Shown: positions 1 through 8,905 of the stretch, piece after piece
How the letters are laid out: each line of letters starts with the position of its first letter
Numbering within the stretch: position 1 is the stretch's first letter
Assembly: GCA_964472195.1 (NCBI GenBank)
Contig: CAYYJH010000045.1
Coordinates: 1-23,715 of the forward strand
DNA length: 23,715 nucleotides
Source: BS750m-G4 sp964472195
GTDB lineage: Bacteria > Bacteroidota > Ignavibacteria > Tepidaquicellales > Tepidaquicellaceae
Direction: 5' to 3'
Made by a program: the position numbers and the translations under genes
The notes under the pieces: model-generated
Database searches by the model: none
What the model saw: the letters and a program-made list of their open reading frames with translations, nothing else
What the model was told of the DNA's origin: nothing

Positions 1-331
1 ATGACACGCCAGATATAGAGTTATAAGTTATAGTTAATTTTTTTATGTAGGTGTGTTGTGTCAGGTCTTCTTGACCTGACACGTGTCAGATCTGCCTGTT
101 GCAGACAGGTGAGGAACATTCTTTGTTCGAGCAGAGTCTCTCTCGAAGAGAGGACTCTGTGAATTACTATTTATACATCAGAGTCCCCTACGGGAGACTC
201 TGATGAGACACAAAATATTGCGTCTCTACTACATCGTAATAAAAGAATATCATTTTGCAGTGGAATTATAATATTGATTATTTAATTTTAGTTTTTGTAA
301 ATACAAAGCATGGTTTATTGATGACCATGTT
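1..331. repeat. Gene-free left edge with a cluster of inverted repeats
   Basis: No open frame of note is present. Several hairpins stand close together: a perfect 10-bp stem (GTGTCAGGTC at 58-67, loop 68-72, complement 73-82); a small TCTGC/GCAGA stem (91-95 and 101-105); CAGAGTC...GACTCTG (132-138 and 153-159) with an inner CTCTC/GAGAG extension; a second CAGAGTC...GACTCTG (179-185 and 196-202); and GAGAC...GTCTC (205-209 and 222-226) around an AT-rich centre. Related pieces, in the same order, occur at 12825-12930, and a third match lies at the right edge. This is probably a dispersed intergenic repeat family. Positions 231-331 are plain AT-rich leader before the first gene. Confidence 0.7.
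58..82. repeat. Perfect 10-bp hairpin, 5-nt loop
   Basis: Arms GTGTCAGGTC (58-67) and GACCTGACAC (73-82) are exact reverse complements around TTCTT. No T-tract follows, so it does not look like an intrinsic terminator. The stretch 12825-12844 on the opposite strand resembles its left half (GTATCAGG then TCTTCTGAC), which is why I read it as part of a dispersed element. Confidence 0.7.
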
Positions 332-1393
332 GTGTTTAATCATTTGAAACTAAAAAGTAAAATAATATCATTTTTAAAGAGAGTTTATACAGAAGACAGG
401 TTATTTGTCATACTGCCCCTGGTTTTTATTATTGCAATATTCATAATTTCACTCGTCAACAGTATACACGAAACCAAAAAGCAAAATGAACTGGAACAGC
501 CGATAAAGAATGTCGAGAGGGATTTGATAATTTCCCCAACGGATGCCGGTACGAAAAAGACAGCAGATTTTAATAATCTTGTGTATTACAATTCTTATCA
601 GAACATGAATTATTTGGAATCGCTTTTCCAAAACTGGACAAGACTACTCGACCTGTTTTCTTCGAATGCAAATTTTCACCAGCAGATAAAAACTTTAAAC
701 AGAAAAGACCTCGAAAGGATTTCTGAAAGAGTGAAAAAAGTTTATGATGAATTTAAAATAGGAAATGTCAGGGAACTCGTAGATGAGTTTGGTGAGCTTA
801 TTGTCAAAGAGTGTAATTATTATAAGCTCGATTGGAGATTAGTCCTTGCAATCATCAGGCAGGAATCATTCTTTAATGCTTATGCAAAGTCCAGGGCGGG
901 AGCGTTCGGATTTATGCAGATTATGCCCAAGACAGGAGCAGGGCTGCAAAATCGTTTGCGGCTCGATGATACAAGAACTCCTAAGAATAATTTGATAGCT
1001 GGTATTTATTACTATGCTACGCTTGTTTCAAACTTCGAGTTTGTTGGTGAGGACAAGTACAAGTTTGCACTTGCTGCTTATAATGCGGGGTTGGGGAGGG
1101 TAATCGATGCAATGACAATAACATACTATTACGGTCTTGATTATAATAAATGGGAAAATGTTAAAGAAGCTTACCCTCTACTTGCTTCTTCGGAAGATTC
1201 AATCCATGCGCTTGTGTGGCCCTCGTCCAAAAGACCTCCATACGGTACACTCAATAACTGGAAAGAACCATATAATTATGTAAGAAGCATTATGTTTTAT
1301 TATAATGAATATAAAAAGATATATGAAAGCAATCTTAAAGAAGATAAAAAGAAAAATGTCAAGAAACATAAAAAATCAAAGAAGAATAAATAA
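332..1393 (+). CDS. Membrane-anchored soluble lytic transglycosylase-like (SLT domain) protein
   Basis: Likely cleaves the MurNAc-GlcNAc bond of peptidoglycan from the periplasmic side, releasing 1,6-anhydro products. A short basic N-terminus precedes one membrane segment at about residues 24-43, then a linker, then an SLT/lysozyme-like domain at about 155-275. Family motifs are clear: RQESFFNA with the presumed catalytic Glu178, GFMQIMP at 193-199 and AAYNAG at 248-253. The C-terminus is a lysine-rich tail. The start used is GTG at 332; TTG at 344 is an alternative, and no good ribosome-binding site is visible for either. The stop is 2 nt before the next ATG, so it is probably co-transcribed with the aminotransferase. 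Family assignment is firm; the specific enzyme class is not. Confidence 0.9.
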   Translation: MFNHLKLKSKIISFLKRVYTEDRLFVILPLVFIIAIFIISLVNSIHETKKQNELEQPIKNVERDLIISPTDAGTKKTADFNNLVYYNSYQNMNYLESLFQNWTRLLDLFSSNANFHQQIKTLNRKDLERISERVKKVYDEFKIGNVRELVDEFGELIVKECNYYKLDWRLVLAIIRQESFFNAYAKSRAGAFGFMQIMPKTGAGLQNRLRLDDTRTPKNNLIAGIYYYATLVSNFEFVGEDKYKFALAAYNAGLGRVIDAMTITYYYGLDYNKWENVKEAYPLLASSEDSIHALVWPSSKRPPYGTLNNWKEPYNYVRSIMFYYNEYKKIYESNLKEDKKKNVKKHKKSKKNK

Positions 1394-1395
1394 AT

Positions 1396-2580
1396 ATGTT
1401 AGATAAATCAATGAATGAAGTAAAAAAGTTGTTTGACAATTTGAATTCGATTAAAGATGCTCGAAAATTGTTTCCCGTAACACAATCGTGTGTATATCTT
1501 GACTCAGCACACTACTCGCAATTTTCTTTAGAAACAAACAGGAGACTTACTGAATTTATTAAAGAGTTCACTCATAAGAATTTACCATTAACCATTTTTA
1601 ATGAAAAAAAATCCGATACTTTAAAAGAAAAGATTGCAAAACTCATAGGAGCAGATAAGAATGAAATAATTATAACAACAAGCACATCACACGGAATAAA
1701 TATTTTCGCAAACGGAATTAAACTGAATGCGGGGGATGTGGTTGCTTTTCCCGATTGTGAATTTCCTGCTGTTGTTTATCCCTGGTTAAACCAGGAAAGA
1801 CTGAGAGGAATAAGAACTGTAATGATTCCTTCGGACAGAAGCATAATTAAGATTGCCGATATCGAAAAAACAATTAAAGAAAACAATGTGAAAGTACTGG
1901 CAATAAGTTCTGTGGAGTTTCTTGGATTTCGAAATGACCTTCACACAATTAGTAAAATATGTAAAGAAAACAATTGCTATCTTCTCGTGGATGCTATACA
2001 GAGTACGGGAGTTTGCCCGATGAATGTGAAAGAGGTTGATATGGATTTTCTCGCTGCGGGTTCGCAGAAATGGATGATGTCTCCATGTGGAGTGGGGTTT
2101 TCATATATCCCGGAAAGGATGAAGCAAATTGTGCATCCAACATTTATCGGTACTGCCAGTATTAATTTTGATTTTAAGAATTTTCTTGATTACAAGCTTG
2201 ATTTCAAGGAGAATGGAACGGCATATGAGAACTCAACGCTGAATACTCTTGGAATGATCGGAATGGAGTCATCCATTGATTTGTTCCTAAAGCTGGGTGT
2301 TGATAATATCTTTTCATATATATTAAACCTTTTTGATTTATTTATTGAAGAGTTAAAAGATTTTGACTACCGTATCGAATCAGACCTTAGCCCGAAACAT
2401 CGTTCGAATATTCTTTTATTTTCACATGCTGATAAATCTAAAAATGAGCATATTCATACCGAGATCGAAAAGAAGAATATTTTCATTTCATACAGGGAAG
2501 GTTATCTGCGTTTGTCACCGCATATATTTAATAACGAAGATGATATTTTGACTTTAACAAATGTGTTGAAGAAAATTTAA
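1396..2580 (+). CDS. Class V aminotransferase-fold PLP enzyme
   Basis: PLP-dependent enzyme of the class V aminotransferase/cysteine desulfurase superfamily, 394 residues. Visible landmarks are the TSTSHG loop (95-100), the cofactor-ring aspartate in VDA (Asp199) with nearby Gln202, and the Schiff-base lysine Lys225 in GSQKWMM. The substrate cannot be read from sequence; no cysteine-bearing loop typical of IscS/SufS is obvious, so a desulfurase is less likely than an aminotransferase, kynureninase-like or epimerase-like enzyme. The ATG lies 2 nt after the transglycosylase stop, suggesting translational coupling. It converges on the ComF-like gene with a 34-bp gap and no clear terminator between them. 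Confidence 0.85.
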   Translation: MLDKSMNEVKKLFDNLNSIKDARKLFPVTQSCVYLDSAHYSQFSLETNRRLTEFIKEFTHKNLPLTIFNEKKSDTLKEKIAKLIGADKNEIIITTSTSHGINIFANGIKLNAGDVVAFPDCEFPAVVYPWLNQERLRGIRTVMIPSDRSIIKIADIEKTIKENNVKVLAISSVEFLGFRNDLHTISKICKENNCYLLVDAIQSTGVCPMNVKEVDMDFLAAGSQKWMMSPCGVGFSYIPERMKQIVHPTFIGTASINFDFKNFLDYKLDFKENGTAYENSTLNTLGMIGMESSIDLFLKLGVDNIFSYILNLFDLFIEELKDFDYRIESDLSPKHRSNILLFSHADKSKNEHIHTEIEKKNIFISYREGYLRLSPHIFNNEDDILTLTNVLKKI

Positions 2581-2614
2581 TTAAATTATTTTACTCATAC
2601 ATAATAAATCTTCA

Positions 2615-3307
2615 CTACTTTTTTGCCATAGCGATGGTTATTACAAAAATTTGTGAGACATCTTCTGTTATAAGCTCTTTAATGACCTCATTCAGTGTAG
2701 AACCTGTTGTAATAACATCATCAACAAGTATAATTCTCTTTCCCGATATCTTACCTTTATATTTTTTATTTATCTCAAATGCATCTTTAACATTCTCGAT
2801 CCTTTCCGATAGTGATAACTTTGTCTGAGATTTTGTGTGGCGTGTCCTTTTAACAATGTCTTTTATGAATTCTTTTTGTAATTGGTTGTTAATTCCTTTG
2901 CATAAATATTCAGCCTGGTTGTATCCTCTTTCTCTTTCTTTTGTTTTGTAAAGTGGAACGGGAATAATAATATCGAATGTCTTTACAATAGCGTTTGAGT
3001 CGTTGATTAATTCTTTTCCTATGATTTCACCCAAATAAATCCCAAGTTTTTTCATTCCCCTATACTTAAAATGGTGTATGATTTGTTGAATAGGACTGTC
3101 TTCCTTAAAATCATAAAGTGTAAAAGCATAATCGGATGCAACTCTATTTCTCAGTTTTTTTAAATCCTCAGAAGTAACTTTGTTAATAGACTGAATTGCA
3201 TTGTCTTCTACATAATTATTCGAGTTGTTTTCATCTAATCTATTTCCGGTCACAATACAAGTCTTTGGAAAAATAAAGTCTACAATATAGTTTATTAAAA
3301 GTTTCAA
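2615..3307 (-). CDS. ComF-family phosphoribosyltransferase-like protein
   Basis: 230 residues. The C-terminal half carries the type I phosphoribosyltransferase signature VDDVITTGST (195-204), and the RGYNQA segment (127-132) followed by RTRHTKSQTKLS is characteristic of ComF/GntX proteins. In competent bacteria ComF works in DNA uptake in the cytoplasm; in many other lineages the role is unknown. The N-terminal zinc ribbon normally seen in ComF is degenerate: only one cysteine (Cys17) is left where paired CxxC motifs are expected. The start is TTG at 3307, chosen because the following FIFPKTC matches the usual ComF N-terminus. No other competence gene is nearby. Confidence 0.85.
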   Translation of the reverse strand: MKLLINYIVDFIFPKTCIVTGNRLDENNSNNYVEDNAIQSINKVTSEDLKKLRNRVASDYAFTLYDFKEDSPIQQIIHHFKYRGMKKLGIYLGEIIGKELINDSNAIVKTFDIIIPVPLYKTKERERGYNQAEYLCKGINNQLQKEFIKDIVKRTRHTKSQTKLSLSERIENVKDAFEINKKYKGKISGKRIILVDDVITTGSTLNEVIKELITEDVSQIFVITIAMAKK

Positions 3308-3561
3308 AAAAATATTTTGTGTTATCTTATTGTATAATAATTTAATTATATTTAAATTTAAAATGATTATTTTATCAAATTAAATAATATTCGGAATTAA
3401 TATAGAAATTTACTTTTATACATTATTCTATAGATTTTTTATATTTTATATACGAAATTTGTAAAATTGAAACTCAATTTTTTAAACACGAGAAACTCGC
3501 AATACAAAATCAAGATATACATCACAGCTTAGAAATTTTTTAAACCTTAAAATATTATTCC
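3308..3561. promoter_or_regulatory. AT-rich divergent intergenic region
   Basis: 254 bp of very AT-rich sequence between the divergently oriented comF-like and radical SAM genes. It must hold promoters for both, but I cannot assign -33/-7 boxes with confidence. No coding frame, tRNA or strong hairpin was seen. Confidence 0.4.
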
Positions 3562-4827
3562 ATGTTTAAACTAAATCATTTAGACTACTACAGATTACCC
3601 TGGACTCTGACCGACAATACAATCTCTTGGTTAGAGCCAACAGCAAAGTGTAATTTAGCCTGTCAGGGCTGTTACAGAAAGAATGAAATAGACAGCCACA
3701 AACCGCTTGATGAAGTTAAAGATGATTTGAGAGTATTCAGAGAGAACAGGAAGACGGATGGTATTTCCATAGCGGGTGGAGAGCCTTTAACTCACCCCGA
3801 TATAGTTGAGATTGTGAGAATAATTAGCGAGGAAGAAGGTTTAAAACCTATAATAAATTCAAATGGGGCTTTGTTGACAAAAGAACTGCTTGCTGAATTG
3901 AAAAAAGCAGGAGTTTTCGGGTTTACATTTCACGTTGACAGCCGTCAGAACAGACCGGGCTGGAAGGATGCTAACGAGTTAGACATGAATGAATTACGGT
4001 ATCAGTATGCACGAATGCTTGCGGATGCCGGTAACATTTCCTGTTCATTTAATTCAACTGTCTTTGAAAGCACGATGAAATATATTCCAGGGATGTTGAA
4101 ATGGGCTGAAAAGCACATCGATATTGTTCAGGTTATGGTGTTTATTTTGTACAGGGCGGTTAATAATAAACTTGCTGATTATTATCTTGGACCGAAAAAA
4201 ATCGATATGGATGAGTTCGTATACAACGAAGATGTTCCTGAAAGGGATAATATAAAAGCAGATGAAATCGTTGAGCTAATACGTAGTGAATACCCTGATT
4301 ACGATTGCTGTGCCTATCTGAATGGAAGTCAACAACCTGATTCATTCAAATGGTTATTAGGCGGAAGGATGGGAACTAAGAATAAGATTTACGGCTATAT
4401 AGGCAGTAAAACAATCGAGATATTTCAAACTTTCCATCACATCTTTAAGGATAGATATCTTGCTTATTCTTCTCCAAAGATGACAAGGAAAGGTAAATCA
4501 ATGGTGCTTTTGAGTCCGTTTGACAAGAAGTTAAGAAAGACGTTTGTTAATTTCTTTAAGAATCCACTAAATTTACTAAAAAGACTTCATTACCAATCCG
4601 TAATGATAATACAGCCTGTGGATATATTGGAAGACGGCAGGCAAAACATGTGCGATGGCTGCCCGGATATCACTGTGTGGGAAGGGAAGCTTGTATGGTC
4701 GTGCCGCATGGAAGAACAATTCAAGTACGGTCTAAATCTACAGACTTATCCAAAAGATTTAATGGAAAGGGTTGAAAAGCATCAGACTACAAAAGTTGAG
4801 GAGTTAGTCGGAAGTAACGGTAAATAA
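3562..4827 (+). CDS. Radical SAM protein with C-terminal cysteine cluster
   Basis: 421 residues. The N-terminal radical SAM core has the CxxxCxxC motif (Cys30, Cys34, Cys37), which binds the SAM-cleaving [4Fe-4S] cluster, and GGEP at 72-75 for SAM binding. A second cysteine group, Cys364, Cys367 and Cys381 (MCDGCPD...WSC), could hold an auxiliary Fe-S cluster in a SPASM-like manner; a CC pair at 249-250 sits mid-protein. This resembles MoaA/PqqE-like radical SAM proteins broadly, but I do not recognise the subfamily or substrate. No precursor peptide, maturase partner or cofactor pathway gene is adjacent. It appears monocistronic, ending in the terminator at 4847-4874. Confidence 0.85.
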   Translation: MFKLNHLDYYRLPWTLTDNTISWLEPTAKCNLACQGCYRKNEIDSHKPLDEVKDDLRVFRENRKTDGISIAGGEPLTHPDIVEIVRIISEEEGLKPIINSNGALLTKELLAELKKAGVFGFTFHVDSRQNRPGWKDANELDMNELRYQYARMLADAGNISCSFNSTVFESTMKYIPGMLKWAEKHIDIVQVMVFILYRAVNNKLADYYLGPKKIDMDEFVYNEDVPERDNIKADEIVELIRSEYPDYDCCAYLNGSQQPDSFKWLLGGRMGTKNKIYGYIGSKTIEIFQTFHHIFKDRYLAYSSPKMTRKGKSMVLLSPFDKKLRKTFVNFFKNPLNLLKRLHYQSVMIIQPVDILEDGRQNMCDGCPDITVWEGKLVWSCRMEEQFKYGLNLQTYPKDLMERVEKHQTTKVEELVGSNGK

Positions 4828-4846
4828 AATGTAATACAAATTTTAT

Positions 4847-4874
4847 AAAAAAGGGGTCGAAAGACTCCTTTTTT
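4847..4874 (+). terminator. Intrinsic terminator of the radical SAM gene
   Basis: GGGGTC (4853-4858), a GAAA tetraloop and GACTCC (4863-4868) form a 6-bp stem with one G-T pair, flanked by A6 on the left and T6 on the right, so the helix can extend to 12 bp. It lies about 20 nt after the radical SAM stop. The A/T symmetry means it may also work for the minus strand. Confidence 0.85.
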
Positions 4875-4953
4875 ATTAACTATTTTTATTTCTGAACTGT
4901 CATTCCCTTCAATTTTTCTTTTATGTTTCTCGTAACAAAAGATTTTGATTTGG

Positions 4954-5342
4954 TTATTTTTGCGAGTACTTAAATGTACAGAAATCAGATGCACTTGATG
5001 TACTAAATGATAATCCTGTAACATAAACATTTCCAAAGGGATCTAATGCTATTGTATTAGGATGGTCATGATAATTACCAGGTCCATTATACCTCGCAAC
5101 CCATAATTGATTTCCAGACTTATCATATTTAATTGTGCAGTAATCCTCATTTAAAGCAGTTAACATACTTTTACCTGTAATATAAACATTTCCACCATTA
5201 TCAGCTATAACGCATAAGGCTTCATCTATTAAATTAGCTGGACCATTATATGTCTTAACCCATTCCTGAGTTACCTGTGCTTTGGTATTGATACTAAATT
5301 CAAAAAGGAAAATTAAAAGAAAAACTAAAATGTTGTTTTCAT
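4954..5342 (-). pseudogene. Remnant of an SBBP-repeat (beta-propeller) secreted protein
   Basis: The main frame encodes QEWVKTYNGPAN, then VIADNGGNVYITGKS, DYCTIKYDKSGNQLWVARY and LDPFGNVYVTGLS, the alternating pattern of SBBP repeats found in secreted Bacteroidota-type proteins. Intact relatives usually run for hundreds of residues; this frame stops after roughly two repeats (FCTFKYSQK, stop at 4954). At the upstream end, ATG at 5342 starts MKTTF then hits a stop, while a +1 shift continues as ILVFLLIFLFEFSINTKAQ, a good secretion signal. A single-base frameshift in the signal peptide plus loss of the C-terminus explains both observations. The part from 5166 down is open but is not a sensible protein alone. 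Confidence 0.7.
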
Positions 5343-5617
5343 GATATTGTTATTTAAATTAACAATTGAATATGACTGTAAATAAACAAAGATTATTGAT
5401 AATTGCTATACTTTTTATAGAATTTAATATAATAATACTATTAATACGAAATAGTACTCTTTAATATATTATTACTCCAAAGTGAATCAAACATTCGAAG
5501 ATCTCGTTTTTGTTAAGAAAGATGTTAAAGAATTATCAAACGATATAAAAAGGAAATGGTTGCGAGGAAAGATAAAGGAATTGTAGGGGAAGGGGAAGAA
5601 GTAACTTATTTAAAATC
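5343..5617. other. Gene-poor spacer with a possible micro-ORF
   Basis: 275 bp between the SBBP remnant and the propeller sensor. 5343-5480 is AT-rich with nothing recognisable. A short frame on the plus strand, GTG 5482 to TAG 5586, would encode 34 residues with a charged, helix-like sequence (VKKDVKELSNDIKRKW). It has no clear ribosome-binding site and could be a fragment of a lost coiled-coil protein. Treat it as a candidate only. Confidence 0.3.
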
Positions 5618-8600
5618 TCACTTCACCTTAATAACCAGAAACGTCATATCATCTTTCTGGGGATTGCCGTTTGCCCATTTTTCTCCGGCATCTACGAGGT
5701 GGGATATTATTTCCTTGGGATTCTTTCCTACAACCTCAGAAAACAGTGATTCAATAGAGCTGTAATCAAGGATTTCTTTCTGGTCATTGAACAGTTCGGG
5801 TAAACCGTCAGTAAGTATTAAAATTGTATCATCTGATTCAAGATCAATTTCTCTTTCAGAATAAGGGAAGTCATCGAAGGCTCCAAGTGGCATTCCTTTG
5901 AGAGATATTTCTTCTATTGAATTTGTTTTAGCTTTGTACACATAAATAGGTGGCATACCTGCGGAGGATGCTACTAGCTTATGGTCTTTTATCTTCACTA
6001 ATGTAAGTGCCATGTAAAGATTTCCAAGCTCCATTTGCTTGATGGTCTGTGTGCATTTTTCGTAGAAAGGTTTTATATCCGTTTTTGAAGCATTAGCACT
6101 AAAGAGACCTTTTATTAACGATACCATTGTACCTGCTTTCAATCCATGTCCGGTTGCATCGCCAACTGCTACTGTGAGTGCGTCTCCGTTCTCACCAACG
6201 TCGAAATCGTAATAATCCCCACCAACCTCGGATGCAGTCTTCATATAAACTGCAATATCGAGTTCTGGAATCACAGGAATAGATTTAGGGAGCATTGAGA
6301 GCTGTAACTTGCGTGCTTCTTCGAGTTCGTGATTTTTCTTTTCAATTTCAGCTTTTGTAGCTTTTGACTCAGATTCCGCAACCTGTGCTCGCAATTGAGA
6401 TTCTTTCAGTTTAGCTATATTTTTTTGTCTTCTTATTTCAAATTCTCTGATTGCATACAGAAGTCCTAGTAATAAAAATGCATATATCACGTATGCCCAC
6501 CATGTTGCCCAGAATGGTGGATTGATTAGTACCTGAATAGATGTTCCTGCTTCATTCCAGACACCGTCGTTATTGCATGCTTTTACTCTGAATGTATATT
6601 CTCCAGGGTCCAGGTTTGTATAATCAGCCTTGCGTTCGTTTCCGACATATATCCAGTCATCATCTATTCCTTCTATCATATAAGCATAATTTATCTTCTT
6701 TGGAATTGTAAAATCCAAAGCTGCATACTCGATAGAAATTACATTTTGGTCATGACTTAATTCTAGGGTTTTCAAATATGAAGCAGATGTATCGTAATTA
6801 AGGCAGTGATTATTTACTTTTATTTCAGTAATAACTATGGGAGGTTCCTTTTTGTTTTCTATGATTTGATCGGGGAAAAATTCTGTAACGCCATTCGTAC
6901 CACCGAAGTAAAATTTACCGCTTCTTCCCTTGTGATAGGAGTATGAATTAAACTCTAAACTTTGAATTCCGTCCTCCACGTCGTATTTCTTAATTGTATT
7001 GTCTTTATAATTTAGTTTATTAAAACCATTGTTTGTACTTATCCACAAATTGTTATTGTCATCTTCTAAGATTCCGTGTATCATTGTGTTGGATAATCCG
7101 TCTTTGGTGTAATAACGTTTGAAATCTCCTTTTTCTTCGTTTATCATCTTATTTAGACCGTTCCGGGTTCCTACCCAGAGTGTGTTGTCTTTATCGATAT
7201 GAAGTGTAAAAATTTCATTTTCGCTGAGTGAATTATGATTACTGGGATTATTTTTGAATTTGATAAACTTGTTTTCTTTCCTAATGAACTTGTTTAAACC
7301 GGACAATGTACCTATCCAGAGATTACTTTCAGTATCCTCTGTGATACACCAAATCTTGTTACCACTAATCGAATTCGGATTTTTTGGGTCATGTTTATAA
7401 ACTATCACAGAGTCAGTTTTAGGATTGAAAAAAACCAGACCTTCCCTTGTACAAAACCACAAATTATTTTCTTTATCTTCAAATATTTTATGGTAAAATC
7501 TGTTACCTTCAAAAATATAATCAAATTTATTAAAATGTGTGAAACTATTAGTTTTTTTATTGTAAAGGTCTAATCCGTTATCTGTTGCTACCCAGAAATT
7601 ACCATAATTGTCTTCGTGTAAATCCCATACCCAATCACCTGAAATGGAGTTTGGACTTCCGGCTCTGAATTGTTCATACTTCTTTGTTTTTGTGTTATAC
7701 TTAATCAAACCATAAGCAAAGGTACCGTACCATACGTTACCATCTAAATCTTCGTATATACCTGCCATGCTTTCGTAAAACAAAGTATTTTCCTGTCCAG
7801 CTTTCTTTCTAATATGTTTAAAATGCATGTTCGGTGAATAACGGACTTTTACTAAACCGCCTATTCCTGTTCCGACCCAGATGTTTCCGGAGTGGTCTTC
7901 GAATAAAACATTTACAATATCCGAACTTAACGAGTTGGCATCATATACATTTTTCCTGTAGTGTTTGAACGTATTGGATTTTTCATCATATCTTGATATT
8001 CCCTCCCAGAGACTCGCAAGCCACATGAATCCATTCTTATCACGAAGTATTGAAGTTGCACCACCGCTTTGGGGAAAATTTTTAAAACGTTCGGGTTGAT
8101 TTTTAAAGTTGTAGAATTTTTTACCTTCTTTATCGAATATGTTAATATTAAAGATTGCGTCCCGGTAGAAATAATCGCCATCAGTTGTTTCCACCCATAA
8201 GTTTGAATTTTTGTCTTCTGCTATTCTAAAAACATATCGATTCGAAAGTGAATACTTATTATTTTCGTCATAAGAATATCTCGTGAAATTATCACTATCG
8301 GGATTGTACCTGTTGAGTCCGAGTATTCCTCCAAACCAAAGAATTCCTTCTGAATCCTGAAAGATTTTTATAATAATATTATATGTTAAACTGTTAACAT
8401 CTGCTGAATCGTGATAATAATGTTTAAAAGTTCTCGTTCTAACATCAAACTTATTAACACCATTATAGGTTGCTACCCACATGTTGCCATCCCAATCACA
8501 AAGAATATCCAGTATTCTGTTTTCTGATAATGAACCGCTGTCTTTATCGTTATGCGTGAAGTGTGTGAAAAGGTTTGTTACGGGATCATAAACATCTATA

Positions 8601-8905
8601 CCTGTGTTGGAACCAATCCATATGTTACCAGATGAATCTATAGCAACGTTAGTAATAGTGTTATTGCTGAGGGTATTAGTGTCTCCTTCATTTTTATAAA
8701 GTTTAAAGTTATAGCCATCATATCTGAGAAGACCATCCGCACTTGCTAACCATAAATATCCAAGCTTATCCTGAACAATATCATGGATAGCATTTGATTC
8801 TAATCCATCGTTTAAATTGAATTGTTCAAATTTAATGAATTCTTCTTGTGAGTGGAGATAAGAAGTAATTACAAGTAAAGATAATATTAATATAATTCTG
8901 TTCAC
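5618..8905 (-). CDS. Two-component-regulator propeller sensor with SpoIIE/PP2C phosphatase output
   Basis: 1095 residues. An N-terminal signal peptide (about 1-19, ending SQ) is followed by about 14 propeller repeats of the DxxGNxWxGTxxGLxxY type (about 30-690), enough for two seven-bladed propellers. A Y_Y_Y domain (about 700-795), a membrane helix (about 801-820), a coiled coil (about 825-868) and a C-terminal PP2C-like SpoIIE domain follow. Metal-binding motifs are present: EVGGDYYDF (893-901), GDATGHG (about 915-921) and KDDMTF (about 1084-1089). Periplasmic ligand sensing is therefore coupled to serine/threonine phosphatase activity rather than to a histidine kinase. The usual targets of such phosphatases are anti-anti-sigma (STAS) proteins; none is in the window. 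The start is GTG. The gene stands alone, with about 520 bp of gene-free DNA upstream. Confidence 0.92.
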   Translation of the reverse strand: MNRIILILSLLVITSYLHSQEEFIKFEQFNLNDGLESNAIHDIVQDKLGYLWLASADGLLRYDGYNFKLYKNEGDTNTLSNNTITNVAIDSSGNIWIGSNTGIDVYDPVTNLFTHFTHNDKDSGSLSENRILDILCDWDGNMWVATYNGVNKFDVRTRTFKHYYHDSADVNSLTYNIIIKIFQDSEGILWFGGILGLNRYNPDSDNFTRYSYDENNKYSLSNRYVFRIAEDKNSNLWVETTDGDYFYRDAIFNINIFDKEGKKFYNFKNQPERFKNFPQSGGATSILRDKNGFMWLASLWEGISRYDEKSNTFKHYRKNVYDANSLSSDIVNVLFEDHSGNIWVGTGIGGLVKVRYSPNMHFKHIRKKAGQENTLFYESMAGIYEDLDGNVWYGTFAYGLIKYNTKTKKYEQFRAGSPNSISGDWVWDLHEDNYGNFWVATDNGLDLYNKKTNSFTHFNKFDYIFEGNRFYHKIFEDKENNLWFCTREGLVFFNPKTDSVIVYKHDPKNPNSISGNKIWCITEDTESNLWIGTLSGLNKFIRKENKFIKFKNNPSNHNSLSENEIFTLHIDKDNTLWVGTRNGLNKMINEEKGDFKRYYTKDGLSNTMIHGILEDDNNNLWISTNNGFNKLNYKDNTIKKYDVEDGIQSLEFNSYSYHKGRSGKFYFGGTNGVTEFFPDQIIENKKEPPIVITEIKVNNHCLNYDTSASYLKTLELSHDQNVISIEYAALDFTIPKKINYAYMIEGIDDDWIYVGNERKADYTNLDPGEYTFRVKACNNDGVWNEAGTSIQVLINPPFWATWWAYVIYAFLLLGLLYAIREFEIRRQKNIAKLKESQLRAQVAESESKATKAEIEKKNHELEEARKLQLSMLPKSIPVIPELDIAVYMKTASEVGGDYYDFDVGENGDALTVAVGDATGHGLKAGTMVSLIKGLFSANASKTDIKPFYEKCTQTIKQMELGNLYMALTLVKIKDHKLVASSAGMPPIYVYKAKTNSIEEISLKGMPLGAFDDFPYSEREIDLESDDTILILTDGLPELFNDQKEILDYSSIESLFSEVVGKNPKEIISHLVDAGEKWANGNPQKDDMTFLVIKVK

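Noticed and set aside
1..230. CRISPR array at the left edge
   Set aside because: The repeats are palindromic, unequal in size and irregularly spaced, with no spacers and no cas genes.
1..230. Tandem intrinsic terminators for an upstream gene
   Set aside because: None of the stems is followed by a T-tract, and related copies occur elsewhere.
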